From Pristionchus mayeri (Eukaryota; Nematoda; Chromadorea; Rhabditida; Neodiplogasteridae): a DNA stretch of 64,000 bases. The notes beneath the pieces were generated by a model. The model saw only the letters and a list, made by a program, of their open reading frames with translations, ran no database searches and was not told the origin of the DNA. The DNA lies in contig BTRK01000001.1 of NCBI GenBank assembly GCA_036245805.1, positions 6,324,001 to 6,388,000 on the forward strand, in the 5' to 3' direction. Numbering within the stretch: the stretch's first letter is position 1; every line of letters starts with the position of its first letter. The position numbers and the translations under genes were made by a program. Shown piece after piece: positions 37,720 to 50,700 of the stretch.

Positions 37720-40700
37720 CTTTTTTCCTCGAACTATGAGGAAGGAGACGACACTAACACAATAGGATGATGCAAACTCAAATTAGAAAGGGCTGGTCAA
37801 GCTCCGTTTTTCGATTCATTCGTTTAGAACACTAGGGTAGCGGGTTTGAGTCGAACAGAGTGATCACCCCCTTTAAAGTGACCTTAGCTTTTTGTAACAA
37901 TTAGAAGGAAGGAGACGACACTAACACAATAGGATGATGCAAACTCACATTAGAAAGGGCTGGTCAAGCTCCGTTTTTCGATTCATTCGTTTAGAACACT
38001 AGGGTGGCGGGTTTAGCTCGAACAGAGTGATCACTCCCTTTTGAAGTGACCTTAGCTTTTTGCTCGAACTATGAGGAAGGAGACGACACTAACACAATAG
38101 GATGATGCATACTCAAATTAGAAAGGGCTGGTCAAGCTCCGTTTTTCGATTCATTCGTTTAGAGCACTAGGGTAGCGGGTTTGAGTCGAACAGAGTGATC
38201 ACTCCCCTTTAAAGTGACCTTAGCTTTTTTCCTCGAACTATGAGGAAGGAGACGACACTAACACAATAGGATGATGCAAACTCACATTAGAAAGGGCTGG
38301 TCAAGCTCCGTTTTTCGATTCATTCGTTTAGAACACTAGGGTAGCGGGTTTGAGTCGAACAGAGTGATCACTCCCCTTTAAAGTGACCTTAGCTTTTTTC
38401 CTCGAACTATGAGGAAGGAGACGACACTAACACAATAGGATGATGCAAACTCAAATTAGAAAGGGCTGGTCAAGCTCCGTTTTTCGATTCATTCGTTTAG
38501 AACACTAGGGTAGCGGGTTTGAGTCGAACAGAGTGATCACCCCCTTTAAAGTGACCTTAGCTTTTTGTAACAATTAGAAGGAAGGAGACGACACTAACAC
38601 AATAGGATGATGCAAACTCACATTAGAAAGGGCTGGTCAAGCTCCGTTTTTCGATTCATTCGTTTAGAACACTAGGGTGGCGGGTTTAGCTCGAACAGAG
38701 TGATCACTCCCTTTTGAAGTGACCTTAGCTTTTTGCTCGAACTATGAGGAAGGAGACGACACTAACACAATAGGATGATGCATACTCAAATTAGAAAGGG
38801 CTGGTCAAGCTCCGTTTTTCGATTCATTCGTTTAGAGCACTAGGGTAGCGGGTTTGAGTCGAACAGAGTGATCACTCCCCTTTAAAGTGACCTTAGCTTT
38901 TTTCCTCGAACTATGAGGAAGGAGACGACACTAACACAATAGGATGATGCAAACTCACATTAGAAAGGGCTGGTCAAGCTCCGTTTTTCGATTCATTCGT
39001 TTAGAACACTAGGGTAGCGGGTTTGAGTCGAACAGAGTGATCACTCCCCTTTAAAGTGACCTTAGCTTTTTTCCTCGAACTATGAGGAAGGAGACGACAC
39101 TAACACAATAGGATGATGCAAACTCACATTAGAAAGGGCTGGTCAAGCTCCGTTTTTCGATTCATTCGTTTAGAACGCTAGGGTAGCGGGTTTGAGTCGA
39201 ACAGAATGATCACTCCCCTTTAAAGTGACCTTAGCTTTTTGCTCGAACTATGAGGAAGGAGACGACACTAACACAATAGGATGATGCAAACTCACATTAG
39301 AAAGGGCTGGTCAAGCTCCATTTTTCGATTCATTCGTTTAGAACACTAGGGTAGCGGGTTTGGCTCGAACAGAGTGATCACTCCGTTTTGAAGTGACCTT
39401 AGCTTTTTGTAACAATTAGAAGGAAGGAGACGACACTAGTACAATAGGATGATGCACACTCACATTAGAAAGGGCTGGTCAAGCTCCGTTTTTCGATTCA
39501 TTCGTTTAGAACACTAGGGTAGCGGGTTTGAGTCGAACAGAGTGATCACTCCCTTTTGAAGTGACCTTAGCTTTTTGCTCGAACTATGAGGAAGGAGACG
39601 ACACTAACACAATAGGATGATGCACACTCACATTAGAAAGGGCTGGCCAAGCTCCGTTTTTCGATTCATTCGTTTAGAACACTAGGGTAGCGGGTTTGAC
39701 TCGAACAGAGTGATCACTCCCTTTTGAAGTGACCTTAGCTTTTTGCTCAAACTATGAGGAAGGAGACGACACTAACACAATGGGATGATGCAAACTCACA
39801 TTAGAAATGGCTGGTCAAGCTCCGTTTTTCGATTCATTCGTTTAGAACGCTAGGGTAGCGGGTTTGAGTCGAACAGAGTGATCACTCCCTTTTGAAGTGA
39901 CCTTAGCTTTTTGTAACAATTAGAAGGAAGGAGACGACACTAACACAATAGGATGATGCAAACTCACATTAGAAAGGGCTGGTCAAGCTCCTTTTTTCGA
40001 TTCATTCGTTTAGAACACTAGGGTAGCGGGTTTGAGTCGAACAGAGTGATCACTCCCCTTTAAAGTGACCTTAGCTTTTTTCCTCGAACTATGAGGAAGG
40101 AGACGACACTAACACAATAGGATGATGCAAACTCAAATTAGAAAGGGCTGGTCAAGCTCCGTTTTTCGATTCATTCGTTTAGAACACTAGGGTAGCGGGT
40201 TTGAGTCGAACAGAGTGATCACCCCCTTTAAAGTGACCTTAGCTTTTTGTAACAATTAGAAGGAAGGAGACGACACTAACACAATAGGATGATGCAAACT
40301 CACATTAGAAAGGGCTGGTCAAGCTCCGTTTTTCGATTCATTCGTTTAGAACACTAGGGTGGCGGGTTTAGCTCGAACAGAGTGATCACTCCCTTTTGAA
40401 GTGACCTTAGCTTTTTGCTCGAACTATGAGGAAGGAGACGACACTAACACAATAGGATGATGCATACTCAAATTAGAAAGGGCTGGTCAAGCTCCGTTTT
40501 TCGATTCATTCGTTTAGAGCACTAGGGTAGCGGGTTTGAGTCGAACAGAGTGATCACTCCCCTTTAAAGTGACCTTAGCTTTTTTCCTCGAACTATGAGG
40601 AAGGAGACGACACTAACACAATAGGATGATGCAAACTCACATTAGAAAGGGCTGGTCAGGCTCCGTTTTTCGATTCATTCGTTTAGAACACTAGGGTAGC

Positions 40701-43700
40701 GGGTTTGAGTCGAACAGAGTGATCACTCCCCTTTAAAGTGACCTTAGCTTTTTTCCTCGAACTATGAGGAAGGAGACGACACTACCACAATAGGATGATG
40801 CAAACTCAAATTAGAAAGGGCTGGTCAAGCTCCGTTTTTCGATTCATTCGTTTAGAACACTAGGGTAGCGGGTTTGAGTCGAACAGAATGATCACTCCCC
40901 TTTAAAGTGACCTTAGCTTTTTGCTCGAACTATGAGGAAGGAGACGACACTAACACAATAGGATGATGCAAACTCACATTAGAAAGGGCTGGTCAAGCTC
41001 CATTTTTCGATTCATTCGTTTAGAACACTAGGGTAGCGGGTTTGGCTCGAACAGAGTGATCACTCCGTTTTGAAGTGACCTTAGCTTTTTGTAACAATTA
41101 GAAGGAAGGAGACGACACTAGTACAATAGGATGATGCACACTCACATTAGAAAGGGCTGGTCAAGCTCCGTTTTTCGATTCATTCGTTTAGAACACTAGG
41201 GTAGCGGGTTTGAGTCGAACAGAGTGATCACTCCCTTTTGAAGTGACCTTAGCTTTTTGCTCGAACTATGAGGAAGGAGACGACACTAACACAATAGGAT
41301 GATGCACACTCACATTAGAAAGGGCTGGTCAAGCTCCGTTTTTCGATTCATTCGTTTAGAACACTAGGGTAGCGGGTTTGACTCGAACAGAGTGATCACT
41401 CCCTTTTGAAGTGACCTTAGCTTTTTGCTCAAACTATGAGGAAGGAGACGACACTAACACAATGGGATGATGCAAACTCACATTAGAAATGGCTGGTCAA
41501 GCTCCGTTTTTCGATTCATTCGTTTAGAACGCTAGGGTAGCGGGTTTGAGTCGAACAGAGTGATCACTCCCTTTTGAAGTGACCTTAGCTTTTTGTAACA
41601 ATTAGAAGGAAGGAGACGACACTAACACAATAGGATGATGCAAACTCACATTAGAAAGGGCTGGTCAAGCTCCTTTTTTCGATTCATTCGTTTAGAACAC
41701 TAGGGTAGCGGGTTTGAGTCGAACAGAGTGATCACTCCCCTTTAAAGTGACCTTAGCTTTTTTCCTCGAACTATGAGGAAGGAGACGACACTAACACAAT
41801 AGGATGATGCAAACTCAAATTAGAAAGGGCTGGTCAAGCTCCGTTTTTCGATTCATTCGTTTAGAACACTAGGGTAGCGGGTTTGAGTCGAACAGAGTGA
41901 TCACCCCCTTTAAAGTGACCTTAGCTTTTTGTAACAATTAGAAGGAAGGAGACGACACTAACACAATAGGATGATGCAAACTCACATTAGAAAGGGCTGG
42001 TCAAGCTCCGTTTTTCGATTCATTCGTTTAGAACACTAGGGTGGCGGGTTTAGCTCGAACAGAGTGATCACTCCCTTTTGAAGTGACCTTAGCTTTTTGC
42101 TCGAACTATGAGGAAGGAGACGACACTAACACAATAGGATGATGCATACTCAAATTAGAAAGGGCTGGTCAAGCTCCGTTTTTCGATTCATTCGTTTAGA
42201 GCACTAGGGTAGCGGGTTTGAGTCGAACAGAGTGATCACTCCCCTTTAAAGTGACCTTAGCTTTTTTCCTCGAACTATGAGGAAGGAGACGACACTAACA
42301 CAATAGGATGATGCAAACTCACATTAGAAAGGGCTGGTCAAGCTCCGTTTTTCGATTCATTCGTTTAGAACACTAGGGTAGCGGGTTTGAGTCGAACAGA
42401 GTGATCACTCCCCTTTAAAGTGACCTTAGCTTTTTTCCTCGAACTATGAGGAAGGAGACGACACTACCACAATAGGATGATGCAAACTCAAATTAGAAAG
42501 GGCTGGTCAAGCTCCGTTTTTCGATTCATTCGTTTAGAACACTAGGGTAGCGGGTTTGAGTCGAACAGAGTGATCACCCCCTTTAAAGTGACCTTAGCTT
42601 TTTGTAACAATTAGAAGGAAGGAGACGACACTAACACAATAGGATGATGCAAACTCACATTAGAAAGGGCTGGTCAAGCTCCGTTTTTCGATTCATTCGT
42701 TTAGAACACTAGGGTGGCGGGTTTAGCTCGAACAGAGTGATCACTCCCTTTTGAAGTGACCTTAGCTTTTTGCTCGAACTATGAGGAAGGAGACGACACT
42801 AACACAATAGGATGATGCATACTCAAATTAGAAAGGGCTGGTCAAGCTCCGTTTTTCGATTCATTTGTTTAGAGCACTAGGGTAGCGGGTTTGAGTCGAA
42901 CAGAGTGATCACTCCCCTTTAAAGTGACCTTAGCTTTTTTCCTCGAACTATGAGGAAGGAGACGACACTAACACAATAGGATGATGCAAACTCACATTAG
43001 AAAGGGCTGGTCAAGCTCCGTTTTTCGATTCATTCGTTTAGAACACTAGGGTAGCGGGTTTGAGTCGAACAGAGTGATCACTCCCCTTTAAAGTGACCTT
43101 AGCTTTTTTCCTCGAACTATGAGGAAGGAGACGACACTAACACAATAGGATGATGCAAACTCACATTAGAAAGGGCTGGTCAAGCTCCGTTTTTCGATTC
43201 ATTCGTTTAGAACACTAGGGTAGCGGGTTTGAGTCGAACAGAGTGATCACTCCCTTTTGAAGTGACCTTAGCTTTTTTCCTCGAACTATGAGGAAGGAGA
43301 CGACACTAACACAATAGGATGATGCAAACTCAAATTAGAAAGGGCTGGTCAAGCTCCGTTTTTCGATTCATTCGTTTAGAGCACTAGGGTAGCGGGTTTG
43401 AGTCGAACAGAGTAATCACTCCCCTTTAAAGTGACCTTAGCTTTTTTCCTCGAACTATGAGGAAGGAGACGACACTAACACAATAGGATGATGCAAACTC
43501 ACATTAGAAAGGTCTGGTCAAGCTCCGTTTTTCGATTCATTCGTTTAGAACACTAGGGTAGCGGGTTTAGCTCGAACAGAGTGATCACTCCCTTTTGAAG
43601 TGACCTTAGCTTTTTGCTCGAACTATGAGGAAGGAGACGACACTAACACAATAGGATGATGCATACTCAAATTAGAAAGGGCTGGTCAAGCTCCGTTTTT

Positions 43701-46700
43701 CGATTCATTCGTTTAGAGCACTAGGGTAGCGGGTTTGAGTCGAACAGAGTGATCACTCCCCTTTAAAGTGACCTTAGCTTTTTTCCTCGAACTATGAGGA
43801 AGGAGACGACACTAACACAATAGGATGATGCAAACTCACATTAGAAAGGGCTGGTCAAGCTCCGTTTTTCGATTCATTCATTTAGAACACTAGGGTAGCG
43901 GGTTTGAGTCGAACAGAGTGATCACCCCCTTTAAAGTCACCTTAGATTTTTGCTCGAATTATGAGGAAGGAGACGACACTAACACAATAGGATGATGCAA
44001 ACTCACATTAGAAAGGGCTGGTCAAGCTCCGTTTTTCGATTCATTCGTTTAGAACACTAGGGTAGCGGGTTTGAGTCGAACAGAGTGATCACTCCCTTTT
44101 GAAGTGACCTTAGCTTTTTTCCTCGAACTATGAGGAAGGAGACGACACTAACACAATAGGATGATGCAAACTCAAATTAGAAAGGGCTGGTCAAGCTCCG
44201 TTTTTCGATTCATTCGTTTAGAGCACTAGGGTAGCGGGTTTGAGTCGAACAGAGTGATCACTCCCCTTTAAAGTGACCTTAGCTTTTTTCCTCGAACTAT
44301 GAGGAAGGAGACGACACTAACACAATAGGATGATGCAAACTCACATTAGAAAGGGCTGGTCAAGCTCCGTTTTTCGATTCATTCGTTTAGAGCACTAGGG
44401 TAGCGGGTTTGAGTCGAACAGAGTAATCACTCCCCTTTAAAGTGACCTTAGCTTTTTTCCTCGAACTATGAGGAAGGAGACGACACTAACACAATAGGAT
44501 GATGCAAACTCACATTAGAAAGGGCTGGTCAAGCTCCGTTTTTCGATTCATTCGTTTAGAACACTAGGGTAGCGGGTTTGAGTCGAACAGAGTGATCACT
44601 CCCCTTTAAAGTGACCTTAGCTTTTTTCCTCGAACTATGAGGAAGGAGACGACACTAACACAATAGGATGATGCAAACTCACATTAGAAAGGGCTGGTCA
44701 AGCTCCGTTTTCGATTCATTCGTTTAGAACACTAGGGTAGCGGGTTTGAGTCGAACAGAGTGATCACTCCCCTTTAATGTGACCTTAGCTTTTTTCCTCG
44801 AACTATGAGGAAGGAGACGACACTAACACAATAGGATGATGCAAACTCACATTAGAAAGGGCTGGTCAAGCTCCGTTTTTCGATTCATTCGATTAGAACA
44901 CTAGGGTAGCGGGTTTGAGTCGAACAGAGTGATCACTCCCCTTTAAAGTGACCTTAGCTTTTTTCCTCGAACTATGAGGAAGGAGACGACACTAACACAA
45001 TAGGATGATGCAAACTCACATTAGAAAGGGCTGGTCAAGCTCCGTTTTTCGATTCATTCGTTTAGAACACTAGGGTAGCGGGTTTGAGTCGAACAGAGTG
45101 ATCACTCCCTTTTGAAGTGACCTTAGCTTTTTTCCTCGAACTATGAGGAAGGAGACGACACTAACACAATAGGATGATGCAAACTCAAATTAGAAAGGGC
45201 TGGTCAAGCTCCGTTTTTCGATTCATTCGTTTAGAGCACTAGGGTAGCGGGTTTGAGTCGAACAGAGTGATCACTCCCCTTTAAAGTGACCTTAGCTTTT
45301 TTCCTCGAACTATGAGGAAGGAGACGACACTAACACAATAGGATGATGCAAACTCACATTAGAAAGGGCTGGTCAAGCTCCGTTTTTCGATTCATTCGTT
45401 TAGAGCACTAGGGTAGCGGGTTTGAGTCGAACAGAGTAATCACTCCCCTTTAAAGTGACCTTAGCTTTTTTCCTCGAACTATGAGGAAGGAGACGACACT
45501 AACACAATAGGATGATGCAAACTCACATTAGAAAGGGCTGGTCAAGCTCCGTTTTTCGATTCATTCGTTTAGAACACTAGGGTAGCGGGTTTGAGTCGAA
45601 CAGAGTGATCACTCCCCTTTAAAGTGACCTTAGCTTTTTGCTCGAACTATGAGGAAGGAGACGACACTAACACAATAGGATGATGCAAACTCACATTAGA
45701 AAGGGCTGGTCAAGCTCCTTTTTCGATTCATTCGTTTAGAGCACTATGGTAGCGGGTTTGAGTCGAACAGAGTGATCACTCCCCTTTAAAGTGACCTTAG
45801 CTTTTTTCCTCGAACTATGAGGAAGGAGACGACACTAACACAATAGGATGATGTAAACTCAAATTAGAAAGGGCTGTTCAAGCTCCGTTTTTCGATTCAT
45901 TCATTTAGAACACTAGGGTAGCGGGTTTGAGTCGAACAGAGTGATCACCCCCCTTTAAAGTGACCTTAGATTTTTTCCTCGAACTATGAGGAAGGAGACG
46001 ACACTAACACAATAGGATGATGCAAACTCAAATTAGAAAGGGCTGGTCAAGCTCCGTTTTTCGATTCATTCGTTTAGAGCACTAGGGTAGCGGGTTTGAG
46101 TCGAACAGAGTGATCACTCCCCTTTAAAGTGACCTTAGCTTTTTTCCTCGAACTATGAGGAAGGAGACGACACTAACACAATAGGATGATGCAAACTCAA
46201 ATTAGAAAGGGCTGGTCAAGCTCCGTTTTTCGATTCATTCATTTAGAACACTAGGGTAGCGGGTTTGAGTCGAACAGAGTGATCACCCCCTTTAAAGTCA
46301 CCTTAGATTTTTGCTCGAATTATGAGGAAGGAGACGACACTAACACAATAGGATGATGCAAACTCACATTAGAAAGGGCTGGTCAAGCTCCGTTTTTCGA
46401 TTCATTCGTTTAGAACACTAGGGTAGCGGGTTTGAGTCGAACAGAGTGATCACTCCATTTTGAAGTGACCTTAGCTTTTTTCCTCGAACTATGAGGAAGG
46501 AGACGACACTAACACAATAGGATGATGCAAACTCAAATTAGAAAGGGCTGGTCAAGCTCCGTTTTTCGATTCATTCGTTTAGAGCACTAGGGTAGAGGGT
46601 TTGAGTCGAACAGAGTGATCACTCCCCTTTAAAGTGACCTTAGCTTTTTTCCTCGAACTATGAGGAAGGAGACGACACTAACACAATAGGATGATGCAAA

Positions 46701-49700
46701 CTCAAATTAGAAAGGGCTGGTCAAGCTCCGTTTTTCGATTCATTCATTTAGAACACTAGGGTAGCGGGTTTGAGTCGAACAGAGTGATCACTCCCCTTTA
46801 AAGTGACCTTAGCTTTTTTCCTCGAACTATGAGGAAGGAGACGACACTAACACAATAGGATGATGCAAACTCAAATTAGAAAGGGCTGGTCAAGCTCCGT
46901 TTTTCGATTCATTCGTTTAGAGCACTAGGGTAGCGGGTTTGAGTCGAACAGAGTGATCACTCCCCTTTAAAGTGACCTTAGCTTTTTTCCTCGAACTATG
47001 AGGAAGGAGACGACACTAACACAATAGGATGATGCAAACTCAAATTAGAAAGGGCTGGTCAAGCTCCGTTTTTCGATTCATTCATTTAGAACACTAGGGT
47101 AGCGGGTTTGAGTCGAACAGAGTGATCACCCCCTTTAAAGTCACCTTAGATTTTTGCTCGAATTATGAGGAAGGAGACGACACTAACACAATAGGATGAT
47201 GCAAACTCACATTAGAAAGGGCTGGTCAAGCTCCGTTTTTCGATTCATTCGTTTAGAACACTAGGGTAGCGGGTTTGAGTCGAACAGAGTGATCACTCCC
47301 TTTTGAAGTGACCTTAGCTTTTTTCCTCGAACTATGAGGAAGGAGACGACACTAACACAATAGGATGATGCAAACTCAAATTAGAAAGGGCTGGTCAAGC
47401 TCCGTTTTTCGATTCATTCGTTTAGAGCACTAGGGTAGAGGGTTTGAGTCGAACAGAGTGATCACTCCCCTTTAAAGTGACCTTAGCTTTTTTCCTCGAA
47501 CTATGAGGAAGGAGACGACACTAACACAATAGGATGATGCAAACTCAAATTAGAAAGGGCTGGTCAAGCTCCGTTTTTCGATTCATTCATTTAGAACACT
47601 AGGGTAGCGGGTTTGAGTCGAACAGAGTGATCACCCCCTTTAAAGTCACCTTAGATTTTTGCTCGAATTATGAGGAAGGAGACGACTCTAACACAATAGG
47701 ATGATGCAAACTCACATTAGAAACGGCTGGTCAAGCTCCGTTTTTCGATTCATTCGTTTAGAACACTAGGGTAGCGGGTTTGAGTCGAACAGAGTGAGCA
47801 CTCCCTTTTGAAGTGACCTTAGCTTTTTTCCTCGAACTATGAGGAAGGAGACGACACTAACACAATAGGATGATGCAAACTCAAATTAGAAAGGGCTGGT
47901 CAAGCTCCGTTTTTCGATTCATTCGTTTAGAGCACTAGGGTAGCGGGTTTGAGTCGAACAGAGTGATCACTCCCCTTTAAAGTGACCTTAGCTTTTTTCC
48001 TCGAACTATGAGGAAGGAGACGACACTAACACAATAGGATGATGCAAACTCACATTAGAAAGGGCTGGTCAAGCTCCGTTTTTCGATTCATTCGTTTAGA
48101 ACACTAGGGTAGCGGGTTTGAGTCGAACAGAGTGATCACTCCCCTTTAAAGTGACCTTAGCTTTTTGCTCGAACTATGAGGAAGGAGACGACACTAACAC
48201 AATAGGATGATGCAAACTCACATTAGAAAGGGCTGGTCAAGCTCCGTTTTCGATTCATTCGTTTAGAGCACTAGGGTAGCGGGTTTGAGTCGAACAGAGT
48301 GATCACTCCCCTTTAAAGTGACCTTAGCTTTTTTCCTCGAACTATGAGGAAGGAGACGACACTAACACAATAGGATGATGCAAACTCACATTAGAAAGGG
48401 CTGGTCAAGCTCCGTTTTTCGATTCATTCGTTTAGAACACTAGGGTAGCGGGTTTGAGTCGAACAGAGTGATCACTCCCCTTTAAAGTGACCTTAGCTTT
48501 TTGCTCGAACTATGAGGAAGGAGACGACACTAACACAATAGGATGATGCAAACTCACATTAGAAAGGGCTGGTCAAGCTCCGTTTTCGATTCATTCGTTT
48601 AGAGCACTAGGGTAGCGGGTTTGAGTCGAACAGAGTGATCACTCCCCTTTAAAGTGACCTTAGCTTTTTTCCTCGAACTATGAGGAAGGAGACGACACTA
48701 ACACAATAGGATGATGTAAACTCAAATTAGAAAGGGCTGGTCAAGCTCCGTTTTTCGATTCATTCATTTAGAACACTAGGGTAGCGGGTTTGAGTCGAAC
48801 AGAGTGATCACCCCCTTTAAAGTGACCTTAGATTTTTTCCTCGAACTATGAGGAAGGAGACGACACTAACACAATAGGATGATGCAAACTCAAATTAGAA
48901 AGGGCTGGTCAAGCTCCGTTTTTCGATTCATTCGTTTAGAGCACTAGGGTAGCGGGTTTGAGTCGAACAGAGTGATCACCCCCTTTAAAGTCACCTTAGA
49001 TTTTTGCTCGAATTATGAGGAAGGAGACGACACTAACACAATAGGATGATGCAAACTCAAATTAGAAAGGGCTGGTCAAGCTCCGTTTTTCGATTCATTC
49101 GTTTAGAACACTAGGGTAGCGGGTTTGAGTCGAACAGAGTGATCACTCCCCTTTAAAGTGACCTTAGCTTTTTTCCTCGAACTATGAGGAAGGAGACGAC
49201 ACTAACACAATAGGATGATGCAAACTCAAATTAGAAAGGGCTGGTCAAGCTCCGTTTTTCGATTCATTCATTTAGAACACTAGGGTAGCGGGTTTGAGTC
49301 GAACAGAGTGATCACCCCCTTTAAAGTCACCTTAGATTTTTGCTCGAATTATGAGGAAGGAGACGACTCTAACACAATAGGATGATGCAAACTCACATTA
49401 GAAACGGCTGGTCAAGCTCCGTTTTTCGATTCATTCGTTTAGAACACTAGGGTAGCGGGTTTGAGTCGAACAGAGTGATCACTCCCTTTTGAAGTGACCT
49501 TAGCTTTTTTCCTCGAACTATGAGGAAGGAGACGACACTAACACAATAGGATGATGCAAACTCAAATTAGAAAGGGCTGGTCAAGCTCCGTTTTTCGATT
49601 CATTCGTTTAGAGCACTAGGGTAGCGGGTTTGAGTCGAACAGAGTGATCACTCCCCTTTAAAGTGACCTTAGCTTTTTTCCTCGAACTATGAGGAAGGAG

Positions 49701-50700
49701 ACGACACTAACACAATAGGATGATGCAAACTCAAATTAGAAAGGGCTGGTCAAGCTCCGTTTTTCGATTCATTCATTTAGAACACTAGGGTAGCGGGTTT
49801 GAGTCGAACAGAGTGATCACCCCCTTTAAAGTCACCTTAGATTTTTGCTCGAATTATGAGGAAGGAGACGACTCTAACACAATAGGATGATGCAAACTCA
49901 CATTAGAAACGGCTGGTCAAGCTCCGTTTTTCGATTCATTCGTTTAGAACACTAGGGTAGCGGGTTTGAGTCGAACAGAGTGATCACTCCCTTTTGAAGT
50001 GACCTTAGCTTTTTTCCTCGAACTATGAGGAAGGAGACGACACTAACACAATAGGATGATGCAAACTCAAATTAGAAAGGGCTGGTCAATCTCCGTTTTT
50101 CGATTCATTCGTTTAGAGCACTAGGGTAGCGGGTTTGAGTCGAACAGAGTGATCACTCCCCTTTAAAGTGACCTTAGCTTTTTTCCTCGAACTATGAGGA
50201 AGGAGACGACACTAACACAATAGGATGATGCAAACTCACATTAGAAAGGGCTGGTCAAGCTCCGTTTTTCGATTCATTCGTTTAGAACACTAGGGTAGCG
50301 GGTTTGAGTCGAACAGAGTGATCACTCCCCTTTAAAGTGACCTTAGCTTTTTGCTCGAACTATGAGGAAGGAGACGACACTAACACAATAGGATGATGCA
50401 AACTCACATTAGAAAGGGCTGGTCAAGCTCCGTTTTCGATTCATTCGTTTAGAGCACTAGGGTAGCGGGTTTGAGTCGAACAGGGTGATCACTCCCCTTT
50501 AAAGTGACCTTAGCTTTTTTCCTCGAACTATGAGGAAGGAGACGACACTAACACAATAGGATGATGCAAACTCACATTAGAAAGGGCTGGTCAAGCTCCG
50601 TTTTTCGATTCATTCGTTTAGAACACTAGGGTAGCGGGTTTGAGTCGAACAGAGTGATCACTCCCCTTTAAAGTGACCTTAGCTTTTTGCTCGAACTATG
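37720..50700 (+). repeat. Satellite subdomain III (TTTTTTCCTCGAAC type, 169 bp)
   Basis: Many monomers end GCTTTTTTCCTCGAACTATGAGG, one base longer than subdomain I, and carry ACTCAAATTAG in place of ACTCACATTAG. The marker AGGGTGGCGGGTTTAGCTCG lies at 38001, 38674, 40356, 42038 and 42711, intervals of 673, 1682, 1682 and 673 bp (4, 10, 10 and 4 monomers). Other block markers are ACTACCACAATAGG (about 40791 and 42471) and a CTCCTTTTTTCG variant (about 39989 and 41671). From about 45900 on, CATTCATTTAGAAC and AAGTCACCTTAG variants form further short blocks. Confidence 0.82.
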
